Part shown: in pieces, positions 45,881 to 57,254 of the stretch | How the letters are laid out: every line of letters begins with the position of its first letter | Position numbering within the stretch: the stretch's first letter is position 1 | Source of the DNA: Angiostrongylus vasorum | Taxonomy: Eukaryota; Nematoda; Chromadorea; Rhabditida; Metastrongylidae | Assembly: GCA_018806985.1 (NCBI GenBank) | Contig: JADANN010000409.1 | Location: 372,001-436,000, forward strand | Length of the DNA: 64,000 nucleotides | Direction: 5' to 3' | Program-made: the position numbers and the translations under genes | The notes under the pieces: model-generated | Seen by the model: only the letters and a program-made list of their open reading frames with translations | Database searches by the model: none | What the model was told of the DNA's origin: nothing

Positions 45881-46837
45881 GGAGAAATTAGATGCTAGGC
45901 AATCGTAAGTGGAAATAAACCGACAGTATTGAACCAACAGCATATGAAACTTAAGCGAAATGGAAATTAAACAACTCGAACAGCACACGTGGAAGGTGGC
46001 AAAATTTTAAGAAAACAACATTGCTACGTGTGACACGCCTTCGATGAAGGAACTAAAGGCGATTATTAACTTCCCACACTCTCATGAAAATCTGCATTTC
46101 AAGGGTGAAGTTGGATAAACGCATCAATTAGCTGGCTTGAACTTGACGGGATGACGAACGTAAAAAATAACTGCTTTTGTCCTATCTTATTATAGTTTTC
46201 TAAGTGTATACTTGCGTTCAGCCCTTGTAAAGTCACTTCACCTCCAGCCATTTTCTTCTTTGCGTTTTTTCAGCCAACCTTAACAACATAAACAAAGATT
46301 CGAGTGGTTCTCAACAGACATGCCCTCAGAAGGCTCCAATCATAATCTGTGTACTTTTCTGGCAAAATCTGTAAAATTTAATGCTTTTATTTCAAATGCC
46401 TCCAGCGATTTTTTCTGCTTACTTTGCCAGAAGAAGGTTTCCGGTGCCGGACAGGAATCTAGAGCGAGATATCCACTCAACAATAGTGTCACACAAACTG
46501 AAAAAGACATTTCTCAACCAGCTAATTGATCCAATTAAGAGTAAACTCGTGTCGTGGCAGAGCCTAAATGGTGGTTATCTTTCGTGACAAAAACAGCCCA
46601 AGAGGCCTCAGATGCTTAGTTTGATCGACTTCGTATTCTTCGAATAGGTGTGGTCCAGTGAGCAACACCGAGGACGAAAACAGACGAGTGGAACGTTTCA
46701 CTTTGTGGTTTTTCCTTTAAGTTACTTGATGGAAAACGCCATTCAAACGTAGTAGCAGTAGTTCTTTATAACCGTTCTCTGTGCAAGCCAGAAAATTGAA
46801 GAACCAACATTCAGTTCTTCTATTCGGAAAATTAATG
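45881..46837. other. Stretch with two overlapping short open frames only
   Basis: Open frames at 46,320-46,590 have no recognisable homology or clear splice sites. Confidence 0.35.
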
Positions 46838-48232
46838 TCTACAGGATATCGGCAACTATCGTCCAATCTGCTTACTGTCTGTCGTCTACAAACTTTTCAC
46901 TCGAGTCATCCTAAACAGGATTGACAGAACACTGGACGAAGGACAGCCATGTGAGCAAGCAGGGTTTCGAAAAGGATTTAGTACGATGGACCACATCCAC
47001 ACGGTAACAAGGCTCATTGAAGGATCGCGAGAGTACAAAAGACCGCTCTGTCTCAACTTCATCGATTTACAGAAGGCCTTTGATTCAGTCGAGATAGAAG
47101 CAGTCTTGGAAGCCCTGGGTAGTCAAGGAGTCCCCTACTCAGTACATAAAGATTTTCGTGAGCTGCACAAAAAGTTTCACAACCAACGTATCACCATTCT
47201 ACGACGATATTATCATTGACGTCGAAAAGAGGAGTTAGGCAAGGCGATACCATCTCGCCCAAAATTATTTACCGCAATCCTCCAGAACGTCATGCGAACA
47301 TTGGAATGGGATAATATGGGGAGTGAAAATCGATGGTCGGCAGTTACACCATCTTCACTTTGCTGATGAAATCGTCCTTATAACACCAAACATTAGCCAA
47401 GCGGAACGTATGCTTACCGACTTTGATAAATCCTGTGGAAAGATTGGTCTTCAACTAAATCTCACAAAAACGATGTTCATGTAGAACGGATTGGTTTCGC
47501 ATGCCCCATTTATGCTCAACGGAACGAATATCTCCGAATGCTTCAGTTACATCTATCTGGTCGGGAAATCAATATGATGAACGACCTAGCTCCAGAGCTG
47601 AGCAGAAGGAAACGAGCCGCTTGGTGTGCTTTCACGAGCATCGAGAATGTAGTGAAGAGAACAAGGAACACCCGACTCCGTGCCCACCTTTTCGACTCAA
47701 CGGTACTTCCTGCACTAACGTATGCGTCAGAAACTTGGTCGCTGCGTAAGCAGGATGAAAGGTCACCTAGCGTTATCGAACGCGCAGTCGAAAGGGCGAT
47801 GCTAAGAGTATCCCGTTCCACCCAATTAAGGGAAGAGATCCGAAGCTCCGATCTGCGTCGACGATCAAAAATCAAAGATGACGTTCTGTACGCCAAAAAA
47901 TCGGGGATAAGGTGGGCCGGACATGTAATGCGTATGAATGACAACCGATGGACAAGAGCCGTTAGTTACTGAATTCCTCGGGATGTCAAACGTACTGCAG
48001 GAAGACCACCGACCCGATGGTCAGAGTTCTTCACAAAGAGCCTTGAAGAAAGATATGATGCTCGACGAGTCCCTAGAGCGAGCAGAACCCAATGGGCTAC
48101 TTTTGCACGCGACAGGGAAAAATGGAAGACTTACTGGCGCCCGCTCGAGTCACTCGACGATCAACGGGACTACAGATGATACAGGTGATACAGGTAATAC
48201 AAATGGTTGTTACTTAGCTAAAAATATCTACT
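46838..48232 (+). pseudogene. RTE-type LINE reverse transcriptase, decayed 3' part
   Basis: The conserved RT blocks appear in order: GNYRPICLLSVVYKL, QAGFRKGFSTMDH, FIDLQKAFDSV, then the catalytic box as HFADEIV (usual FADD), later YASETWSLRK, RWAGHVMRM and the C-terminal RPPTRW...WRPLESLDDQR. Several frameshifts and stops separate them. The element ends in a short tandem GATACAG-like tail, typical of RTE 3' ends. It is 5'-truncated and lacks an endonuclease domain. Confidence 0.85.
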
Positions 48233-48599
48233 AATGACTGTCATTTAAGTAATAATAAACCATGTAGTTAATTAGAGGGCACGTTTCTTGATAGCCAGTG
48301 TACTATATGGCGAATTCACATTTATCTCAACATTATGAGCGCAATGATTTTTTTGCGTCACTGTGAGGACTTTCGCAGGTGTCGAATTTTGAGGGTGAAA
48401 CCAGGGGTTATCACTCTTCCACGGCCATTCAAGCTTTTAAGCGGCTTGGCATTTCCATCTAGAAACCCTTTTATGAGTGAACCAAGATCAGAGGTTACCC
48501 GTTGTGTGAGAGAAACCAATTCGCACGAAGATCCTTTGCTTTTAAGAAAGCACAGCGACTGATTGTGCTAATACTTAAATAGGCTTAATACTGACTTAT

Positions 48600-48855
48600 G
48601 CTCCCCAGATCAATCCCGATGACGGGTGATTGCTGATGGCACTGGTAGATAGAAAACTAGCCAAGACAAAGGCGAAACGCAGGACCCGCGTGGTGTGGTG
48701 CTGAACGCGTTGGCCCCCCGGAAAGGTAATAGCATGTTCGATCCCCACCGCGGACACGTGTACTCCCGAGTTTTGTAAATATCTCAGCATCATTGTGGTC
48801 ACATAGTACCCTGACGTGAAAAAATTGTAGTAGGCAGTAAATAGAAAGTTAACCA
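48600..48855 (+). repeat. SINE family B, copy B9
   Basis: Plus-strand copy including the upstream leader (CAATCCCGATGACGGGTGAT) and pol III head. Tail to tail with B10. Confidence 0.8.
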
Positions 48856-49150
48856 CAACAATGCTGAGATATTTGCAAAATCTCTGGATCGCAGGTGTCC
48901 ACGGTGGGAACCGAACGCGTTATTACCCTTTCTGGGGGCTAACGCGTTCACCAGTACACCATATGGATCCTACGTTTCGTCTGTCTCTCAGCTAATTGTA
49001 TCGATCAGTGCCATCAGCAATCACCCGTCAACGGGATTGGTTTGGGGAGCCCACATCGGCATTGAACCCAGTTAAGCTGAGGCTGTAGTTGAAATCACAA
49101 TGTTTTATTTTTCATTTTCTGCCTTCTACAATTTTCACAGCAGGGTATTA
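48855..49150 (-). repeat. SINE family B, copy B10
   Basis: Inverted neighbour of B9, near full length. Confidence 0.8.
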
Positions 49151-49257
49151 TCCGAAAAAAATTAGCATTGTGATTTCCCTCAATCCAATCCACATGGTGA
49201 CGCCAAGCATGGCTGTCTCAGGATACTTGGGAGGAATCGAGACGACAACATTCAGAG

Positions 49258-49425
49258 TGGCATTCGTAACGAAGACCAAAAAATTCAGTAGTGGAAGCCA
49301 CACGCAAAAAAGTTTGAAGACCTTCGCGAATGGCGGTTGCGATGAAACGAATCGAATGCAAGAAGTGTTGGGAATGGCAGAATGGAATAAATGCGATGTT
49401 GGATCACGTAAAAAAAATAAATCTA
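49258..49425 (+). repeat. SINE family C, 3' half C5 (diverged)
   Basis: GAAGACCTTCGCGAATGGCG and AAGTGTTGGGA match the C 3' region. Confidence 0.55.
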
Positions 49426-49949
49426 TGAAGGCAGTCAAGCCGAATTAGTGAAGCATGAAAATCTGAGATTTTCCCCTCTAGCAAAATTCACGAAAGTGCA
49501 ATAAATATTTTCATCCCTATTTTATCAACAAAAAAAAGAGTGTGTTGATAAAAAACTTAGTTTAAGGCTTTCGTTTTGCTGCTGCTACCTTTCCCAGAGC
49601 TGTAGTTACTCGAGTCAAGTCCCTCAGCAGTTACTCTTACCGTAGTGTTATTAGACTTCGTAATCGCCTCGACTAGAATCGAATGGAGTGAAACTCCGCA
49701 TGAATGGAAAAATAACTGCGTCCTAATAATTAAAAATAGTTGAAGCCTCAAAATAATAAAATAATCAAGTAAATAAATGGAATAATTGAAAATGTCAGTT
49801 ACACCGAGGTTTACGGAAAGTCGGTTTCTTAGGAATTGTCATACTATGTGCTGGCTGATAATGACACCGACTGCTACAGAGGATGGATTGTCCCGGAGAA
49901 AAACAAGTTATTATCACCGGACAGGTCACTATGAACAACAACCGTCATG

Positions 49950-49956
49950 TATAAAA
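49950..49956 (+). promoter_or_regulatory. TATA-like box inside a ribozyme-bearing element
   Basis: TATAAAA, 128 bp before the motif at 50,078. Followed by a block (GAGTGGTGCCCCAC) shared with the element at 62.2 kb. Confidence 0.35.
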
Positions 49957-50077
49957 CAGCGCTGTCGAATGTGGTTGCCTCATTTGAGTGGTGCCCCACT
50001 GAACAAGATTCGACTTGATACGACGACGAAGACAACCTCGACATTACGAAAAACTATGAAGATCGACTTGGATCATC

Positions 50078-50113
50078 GGCTCTGAGCAAGACGAAGACGT
50101 CGAGACGTTAGCC
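50078..50113 (+). ncRNA. Hammerhead-like motif, decayed
   Basis: The core reads CTGAGCA and GAGA replaces GAAA; stem II GACG/CGTC and flank AAACTCGTGTTAGCT are intact. A TATAAAA box lies 128 bp upstream. Confidence 0.35.
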
Positions 50114-50332
50114 GAATAAAGTTGCTTACCAAACTCGTGTTAGCTTATCAGTAGAAAAATACGTGTTAATTTTTGTTTTGTTTATGAACCCTCTTTCGAA
50201 TGAGATAATTGTCAAGCCAGCGGTTGTGGCGTAGTTAATGCCTCATCTCCACTCTACAATCTACACTCATCCATTTCGATCTTCTTATATTTTTCTCAAT
50301 TTGCTTTTTTTATATTTTAATATTTTTTTAAA

Positions 50333-50690
50333 GAGGTGGATGGCACAATGACAGTGATGTCTGTCATCACGAGCATGGTGCTAGTTTGATTCCGCTCCGG
50401 GCCAACCAAGCCTTTCATCCCTCCGGGGTCGAGGAATTGGTACCGGAATTGTCTGGAAAAAACTCACTTGCTGCAATCCAACTGTGGACGCTCCAACTCG
50501 GCTATCTCAGGACTCCAGGGAGAACTGCTCGACCAGCATTCTACGACATTTGAGATGAAATGAAAGTCCTCAAGCAGCACCCGACGCCAGACGTAAGAAT
50601 TGGAAGACCTTCGTGGATGATGGATGCGAGGAAAAGAATTGAATGTGAGAAGTGCTGGGATCCGCACAGTAGATATGAAGGAGGGTCATA
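50333..50690 (+). repeat. SINE family C, copy C6
   Basis: Full length with clear A and B boxes and a TTTTAAAGAGG-type AT-rich 5' flank. Confidence 0.82.
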
Positions 50691-51145
50691 TAAACAAAAG
50701 CAATAATAATATTTTTTAGGAGTTGAGTGGAATTTTCGAGGGGCTACGGAGTTTTGAATAATGCATGTCAGTTATATTAGCCTGCTATTACGCGGCATTT
50801 ACTTGGTAGAACATAATTTAAGTTCAACACAAGTTTTTTTGCCTTTTTTTGCTTCAGTTGATAACCATTACAGTGGACGAATCTGATAGTGCAAAACAGT
50901 GCTAATCAGTGATCGAATAGGTTCTACCGAAGCGCGTGTGACGCAGTGGTTATAGGTTCCCTGAATCCACAAGTGATCTTTAGTTTGATCCTACGCCTTG
51001 GCCCAACTAAGCACTTCATCCTCCTGGGATCGGCATATTGGTACCATACTTCTTTAGAAGCACAAAGACACTGACTTGATCCATCTACAGACCATTCAGG
51101 ATCATCGAATTCGCCAAATATGTATTCAGTTACCACTACAGTAAC

Positions 51146-51345
51146 TCATAAGACCGACTTTTTTAAACTTCGGCATAAATATCGATATACGTACATTTAC
51201 GTTCATACGAACAGCTCTTGTTGAGATGACACGAGGTTGGTATAAGTCGTCGTTATTGTCGTTATCGGTGTTGTCGTTCTTCGCTGGCTGACGGTTTGGC
51301 AACATCGCCTTCTTCAGAGCCGTGCTTTTCCGAGTGAACCAGTGT
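51146..51345 (-). mobile_element. Half-element of foldback type inserted in SINE A16
   Basis: Contains ACACGAGGTTGGTATAAG, CGT/TTG triplet repeats and a mutated ribozyme motif. SINE A sequence stops at about 51,145 and resumes at about 51,347. Confidence 0.65.
51286..51321 (-). ncRNA. Hammerhead-like motif, decayed
   Basis: CTGAAGA is kept, but CAAAC replaces GAAAC. Confidence 0.35.
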
Positions 51346-51847
51346 TCATGAATGAAGTTGAATTCAATACGCATCGCTCAGGCACTGATCAATGGCGAAC
51401 ATTTTGTCTTCCATTTTTTTTGAGTTGTGACTTCCATCAGCCAGGCAACAGAGGAGTACTTATTCATCACCGAATTATCAACGTCAATTGGGTAAGTGGC
51501 ACGGTTGGTCGAATCTGTCGAGTTCGAATCTCAGCCAATCTACGTGATTACAGCTGTAGAAACGCAGCCTGCTTCGAATCGTTGTGTAGTTATTTGTTTA
51601 CGGTTTGATCGAAAACAGCTGCAGAAATAAAAGAAAAAAGGTCACTACAAAACTCTCAAAATATGCAAGAAACATTCGCACTCTTAGGTGTCAGCTTAAA
51701 TGTAGCTTAAAAAAAGCGTCTATAGAAAGAAGAAAAACATTTTTCATTTTGTCCAGTGTTCCACATGAATGACTCAAGTTGATGCGATTACAACGTCTGT
51801 CTGACACGCAACGAATAACAACTGTCGACATCTATTTCGAACCATTG

Positions 51848-51889
51848 CACTGTAAGGAAGATGATGGCGACGGTGTCGAAACGTTAGCC
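51848..51889 (+). ncRNA. Hammerhead-like motif, decayed
   Basis: Ends GGCGACGGTGTCGAAACGTT then AGCC; the CTGANGA part is interrupted. Confidence 0.25.
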
Positions 51890-51901
51890 ATAAATCATAG
51901 G

Positions 51902-52186
51902 TAAAAGGATAAAGGATAAAGCTATAGACGTTGATCAATCTCTTAGGGATGCGCCATGCATTCGACTTTATTAAGCATCGTTTGGAGGTAATTGAATGCA
52001 TATTTGGCCTTTACGATGATGATTCGTGGTGGCCTACCGATGTATCGAGCCGGTGCTGATCTTCTCCCAAACAAATCTGGTAACAGTTTTACGACCCTGA
52101 AGGAATAGAAGGCACGGTGGGCCATGGGTACGGGAATCGATCCCATGCGTATTGCAGCGCGCCTCTGACAACTGCGCCACACGCCT
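51902..52186 (-). repeat. SINE family A, copy A17
   Basis: Full length, immediately right of a decayed ribozyme motif. Confidence 0.85.
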
Positions 52187-52343
52187 CTTTAGAAATCATA
52201 GACAAGAATAACAAATATTAACTTAACATTTCAAAGCCTCGTCTTTACTAAGAATCGCGAGGGTTCCAAACAAAAAAATCCATCTGGCTGAAATGCTGAG
52301 TTTTCTCTAAAGTCTTGAAAAAATCCATGCCGGACTATTTCAG

Positions 52344-52570
52344 GGTGATCAATCCGACTAATCGCCGTCCTTTGTCAAGTCGGAAGGATTGCTTCTATGC
52401 GATTTCGATCCTTTCAAGGTGCGGCCATTCATTATGGTGAATTACTCATCACTGGGCTTCCACGTGGAAACGTCGAACTGTTCACAGAATTGGATGACCT
52501 TGAGGAAGGAATGATCACTATGCTTAAATCACCTAATCCCATCGAAGTTCGACATCGAGAATGCTAACTG
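52344..52570 (+). CDS. Coding-like tract, unrecognised
   Basis: After a good acceptor (GACTATTTCAG) one frame reads INPTNRRPLSSRKDCFYAI, then another reads HYGELLITGLPRGNVELF and ELDDLEEGM to a stop. Two overlapping good frames suggest a frameshifted relic. Confidence 0.25.
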
Positions 52571-53146
52571 TCCACTATGAAGCAGGAAATTACTGATTGA
52601 GTACTACTAGCTAATGTGATAAGTAATCGAAGTTTATCATTTAACACATTAAAGGGCACCAGTGACTTTGCGACGACAAAAAGCCGTGAACTCCTCCGCA
52701 ATTCAAATACAACAAATGTTGGATTTTTTCAACAGTAACCGACAAATTTGAAGAGTTACGGTACTTAGGGGTTGAGATGATCACATGGTTATAGAAGATG
52801 CGCTGCTTTGTCCAACTAGAGGTACAACGTTGCTACTATACGCAACATTTCACTACATGTCAGCTGCCAGACACATTGCTCTCGGGACTTGGAAGGATTT
52901 TGCTAATTAAGTTGAGTGTATTACGGTTTTTCTTATAACTGTTAATCATATGCAATATGCCACGATAGCAATGGAAAACTGGAACAGTGAGTTACTGGTC
53001 AGAAATTGAAATTTGTTTGCCCTTCAAAAACGATGACGACGTTTTTTCTGATAACAGTCGATATTTTTTGGCAACTATGAGACCTATGAGGCTTATGACT
53101 TTGCAAAGTTATAAAAGAGAGTATGCTCTAAATAAGAAATATAATA

Positions 53147-53428
53147 AAGGATAAAAGGATAAAGCTCTCGGCGTTGGCCAATCGCTTAGGGATGCGCCAT
53201 GCATTCGACTTCATTAAGCATCGTTGGTGGTGATTGAATGCATATCTGGCCTTTACAGTGACTCGCGGTGGCTACCGATGTATCGAGCCAGTGCTGCTAT
53301 CCTCCCAGACAACTTTGGTACCAATTTACCGACCCAGAAGGAATGGAAGGCTTGGTGAGCCACGGGCGCTGGTATCGACCCCATGTGTACGTCGCAAAGC
53401 GCCTCCGGCCACTGCGCCACACGCGCAT
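53147..53428 (-). repeat. SINE family A, copy A18
   Basis: Full length; its pol III head faces copy A19. Confidence 0.88.
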
Positions 53429-53502
53429 TTTCGATAATAATTATGATTTATTAATTACAATGGTAATATATTAATTATAGCAATAATGATATTATATTTT
53501 TA

Positions 53503-53777
53503 AGGCTCGTGTGGCGCAGCGGTTGGAGGCGCCACTGCGACACACACGTGGAATTGATCCCCGCGCCCAATGCTCACCGAACCTTCCATCCCCTGGGGTC
53601 GGCATATTGGTACCAGACTTGTGTAGGAGGATAACAGCATTGGCTCGATACATCGGTAGGCCACCACGAGTCATTGTAAAGGCGAGATATGCATTCAGTC
53701 ACCTCCAACGACGCTTAATGAAGTCAAATGCATGGCGAATCTCTCAGGGATTGGTCAACGCCGAGACCTTTTTTTTA
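53503..53777 (+). repeat. SINE family A, copy A19
   Basis: Full length, head to head with A18 across a 75-bp AT-rich spacer. Confidence 0.88.
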
Positions 53778-54010
53778 ATATCATTATCACCCCATATAAA
53801 AGCCATTGCTTTTTCTTGGGTGCAATTTTCACCTTAAGTTCATTTTTTTAAAAAGTTCCCAAAAATTCAGCCTTCATAGCAAGTCGAATAACAAGATTTG
53901 TATCTCGTAGGCGAAGATTTGTAGAATCTGATAGTTTTTTTATTTCATTGATAAAGTTCTTCATGAGCGCAGGTTACTATTGAAAAAGGTAACTGTCTTT
54001 GAGTACTTAC

Positions 54011-54071
54011 GATTTGCCTCTAAATGACCGTCGCCAGCCTCTTGTCCTTTGTCTCCTTTTTTCTCACCCAT
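54011..54071 (-). CDS. Candidate short exon with ATG
   Basis: From ATG at 54,071 the frame encodes MGEKKGDKGQEAGDGHLEAN and ends at a consensus donor, AATC|GTAAGT. A following acceptor (TTTTTCAATAG near 53,984) would give an early stop. A separate ORF beginning MKNFINEIKKLSD lies just after it in another frame. Confidence 0.35.
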
Positions 54072-54288
54072 CTCTAGCTTGATTCCATCAACTTTGCTCC
54101 TTACAATTAGTCTCCATAACATGACTTTGAGCCATGTCAGTTGTTGACGACTTCAACATCGGGCTTGATCGACTTCTTCTCAAGAATAGCAAAGAAAAAA
54201 CTGGAGATGTGGAGAATAACATAGAGCCCTCTGTGCTTTTTTTCCAAGAGTCTGACCAAGATAAGTCAAAGAACGGATATTTACAAAT

Positions 54289-54492
54289 TTAATGGTGAGT
54301 GGTCTTCCAATGTAATGCCTCACAATCTGCGCATCCTCGAGTGCAGTCAGTTTGGTGTATATCCACTATTTTTTGCTTCGGTGCACAGAAGTGACATATT
54401 GTTTTTTGAATCTTTAACCACTCACATTTTGCAGCTGTTTGCCTAGTGCCTTTTGAGGTCAAGTCGTCTTCTGTAACTATGTCCCACATAAG
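54289..54492 (-). CDS. Candidate Cys-rich exon, unrecognised
   Basis: Strong acceptor ACTGCTTTTGCAG, then 67 codons to a TAA. Cys/His spacing in ICHFCAP and CTRGCADCEALH suggests a small metal-binding or secreted fold. An internal donor (AAAAT|GTGAGT) is possible. It lies beside piggyBac sequence but on the other strand. Confidence 0.4.
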   Translation of the reverse strand, partial: LMWDIVTEDDLTSKGTRQTAAKCEWLKIQKTICHFCAPKQKIVDIHQTDCTRGCADCEALHWKTTHH

Positions 54493-54617
54493 CTGCAAAA
54501 GCAGTGACACAAGTTATTCAGACTGTGCTTGACAGGTTGCTAGACATGCATAATTCTGATGTATACTGGTATCAACCATTACGTAACTAGAGGTATGGCA
54601 CATTATGTGATGTCAAA

Positions 54618-54800
54618 GCTGGTACCAGACTTGTCTGGGAGGATAGCAGCACTGGCTCGACACATCAGTAGGCCACCACGGGTCATTGGAAAGGCCAGAT
54701 ATGCATTCAATCACCTTCAACGATGCTTAGTGAAGTCGAATGCATGGCTCATTCCTCAGGGATTGATCAACGCCGAGAGCTTTATCCTTTATCTTTTTGA
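54618..54800 (+). repeat. SINE family A, copy A20, 5'-truncated
   Basis: Begins at GGTACCAGACTTGTCTGGGA and runs to the TTTATCC tail; the pol III head is missing. Confidence 0.85.
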
Positions 54801-54837
54801 AGATCATAGCTGATTTCCTAGATGAAGGAAAAAATTC

Positions 54838-55260
54838 TTAAATCGGTAATTGGTATAAGAGTCTGTCTTTGATTGAGGACTTGTTGAGGACAAAGATTCA
54901 TCTTTTCGGGAGCTGTAGCGAAAACAGGAAAGGACTTCCTCACCAAGTCATTCACTAGAAGCTGAATGGTGGGCAGTTGGTGGCGCAACAGAATGGAAAT
55001 AGTAAAACACTGTTGAAGTGGAAAGATAAAAAGAAGGATGCTGTTATGCTGTCCACAGTTAACGAAGACTCCTGTGTTATTGAAATAGGACACGACTGAA
55101 AGCTACAACTAAAATAAGCTCTTCGTGGACAGAAGTGATCAGATGACAGCTTGTTGACTTATTAGATGGACAACGCGTATTCCGTTTGTTCATAGTTTAG
55201 ACACATCGTTTTTTTACCAGTAGCAGACGCACTTAGTGAACGCATTGAGGATATAAACTA
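54838..55260 (+). pseudogene. piggyBac-type transposase relic
   Basis: The plus strand reads NWYKSLSLIEDLLRTKIH, ENRKGLPHQVIH, a stop, then KLNGGQLVAQQNGNSKTL and LKWKDKKKDAVMLSTV, followed by VDRSDQMTA. This is the order of the DDE_Tnp_1_7 core (NWYTS...NRKGLP...LKWKDKRDV.MLST...VDLSDQM). One in-frame stop in the core and breaks after it make it non-functional. SINE copy A20 lies just upstream. Confidence 0.8.
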
Positions 55261-55315
55261 AGAAGGTGCGCTAAATTTGGTTGAATGTCTTGAAGATTGA
55301 GGTCTACTTCTGTCA

Positions 55316-55504
55316 TGTTTGATGCGCGAATGCTTCGACAGAATCATTTCGTTGATGAAAGCGGTACAAGAAGTTCGAAAAAATCGAGATGACATCTGCG
55401 ATGTTACAAGGCAATCCTGTGGAACACAACCGGAAATATGCTTCTTTTTTGTGCCAGAAAGGTTAGCACTCGTTGGAGCCGTTGTGGGGAACACTATTGT
55501 TTAG
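55316..55504 (+). CDS. Open frame, unrecognised
   Basis: The frame (LMRECFDRIISLMKAVQEVR) is amphipathic and protein-like, with a possible donor AAAG|GTTAGC at 55,460. No good acceptor upstream. It may be the decayed tail of the piggyBac relic or an exon. Confidence 0.25.
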   Translation, partial: CLMRECFDRIISLMKAVQEVRKNRDDICDVTRQSCGTQPEICFFFVPERLALVGAVVGNTIV

Positions 55505-56479
55505 AATGTTTCAGTAGACGAAACACAACGTGCATATCAGCTGTGCCAAATTCTAAGTGCAGATCACTTAGTGTAGGAAACAACTGCAAGATTTATATAC
55601 AGATTGTCAACTATATTTAAGGCAAACTAAGTATTCCTCTGCACAACGCTTAAAGCAGTGATGAGACAAAATGGTTCAATACCATGGATAAGCGCTTACT
55701 CTGTGAACACCGAGGTGCTCCTTTTGAATGGTTTGTCATCTTATCATAGCAAGAAGCTGTCCTTAAGAGTCGAATTCCAGTGTCCAAGTAGAAGCATTTC
55801 TGCGTCTCTACACTGACCATATCGTCTATGCTGCCACCTTCTCAACACCAATAGTCTTTCGCCACAAAAGAATCTGACCCAAAAGAGGTTTACTTTTTGT
55901 AAATTACTGAAGGTAAGGAATAGAGGAAGAGTTTTCTTATGAGCTACGTGTGATGTAACGTCCAGATTTGGCAAACTATACATAGAATTCAGAAAGTGTA
56001 ATAGAAAACCTCCGTAAACGAAAGGACAAGAGTGTACGCATTTCAGTCCACGTAGTCGTCCATATATACTGAAATGGGTGAAGGCCGGCACATGTGTATA
56101 CCAGTTAAGTAAGTATATATCATTTAATAACTGATTAGTTTATTATTTTCCATCGTTGGATATTCTCGGCTACGTTATACAAAAAGAACAGTTCCCATTT
56201 TCATCAAGTCTTGGTATTGCTAGTATTCACTTCGCACTAAGCAACAATAAACTGAGACAGGGTCGTGGCTCGGCTGAGCAATCATATCTTAGCGAATGAA
56301 AAAAAGTAACTTGACGATATAAAATGTAAGTGGTAATTCTCTTACTGTGAACTTTCCTAGATGAAACCCTATGTAATATTAAACACATTGCTTGAAGAAA
56401 GAGCTCAACTATATACTTATTTTCACAAAGCATTTGCGTCTTCTAACGCAAATGTTTAAAATAGTGCGATAAATCGAAC

Positions 56480-56880
56480 ACGAAAAGTACAGTGGTTAGA
56501 GATGCCCTTCACCAACGAACAGAGTAGCCGGCTCGATTCTGAAGGGCGCAATCAGGCCACTAAGGATCCCATACCTTGGGCATAGGGAAATCGGTACTAG
56601 ATTGATTTGTGAGGAGCTTCTTCCAATTCATTATGGTCTAAGACTGCTTGTGGTAAAGACCTGGAAACGCCCTAGCACAGCTATCTTAGGTTTCCAGGGA
56701 GAACATGCTTGATAAGCACTGTACGATGTTAGTAAAGAAAATCGGAAATGGTCAGATGGTAGCCGGACCAATATGCGGATTCAAAGATATTGCTGGATGA
56801 CGAATACCAGAAAACGAATGACATGCAAAAGTGCTGCAATCATCTTTATATGTGATGCAGGACGACGTAAGTAATAAAAT
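56480..56880 (+). repeat. SINE family C relative, C7
   Basis: Head AAGTACAGTGGTTAGAG and B box CGGCTCGATTCTG, then the C-type body GGTTTCCAGGGAGAACATGC and 3' end. Confidence 0.6.
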
Positions 56881-57076
56881 AAACAACTAGAAGGTAATCC
56901 GCTCTTTTCTTGATAAGCACGGACGAGGTTACTCCTCGGTGGAAGAATCGTAGAAAATATGAGTGTGCGAGAAAGCTACTTTTTTTTACAATGCGAATAA
57001 AATAAGGTTTTGTGATTTTCTGTTTCGGTTATGGAGGTTTCCGGCTGGGTAGATTGCAGTCAACTCGACCTTTCCA

Positions 57077-57113
57077 GGCTGTGAGGAAGGCGAAATCCGC
57101 CGAAACGTCAGCT
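57077..57113 (+). ncRNA. Hammerhead-like motif, one core change
   Basis: Stem II GGCG/CGCC, GAAAC and GTC are intact; the core reads GTGAGGA (first C changed to G). Confidence 0.4.
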
Positions 57114-57254
57114 TATTTATCAATAAAGAACAGTGTAAAAACATCGTGTTTGCTCATCAATAGAACAGTGAATTATTCGATCAATGATGAGGCTAAAAGG
57201 AAGTCGGTCCTGGGATTTACTGAAAGCTGAATGAAAAAACACATATGTTACTTT

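Larger units (their letters stand above)
50932..51430 (+). repeat. SINE family A, copy A16, split by a ribozyme-bearing element
   Basis: Left part 50,932-51,145, right part 51,347-51,430; the insert carries the motif at 51,286. Confidence 0.7.
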
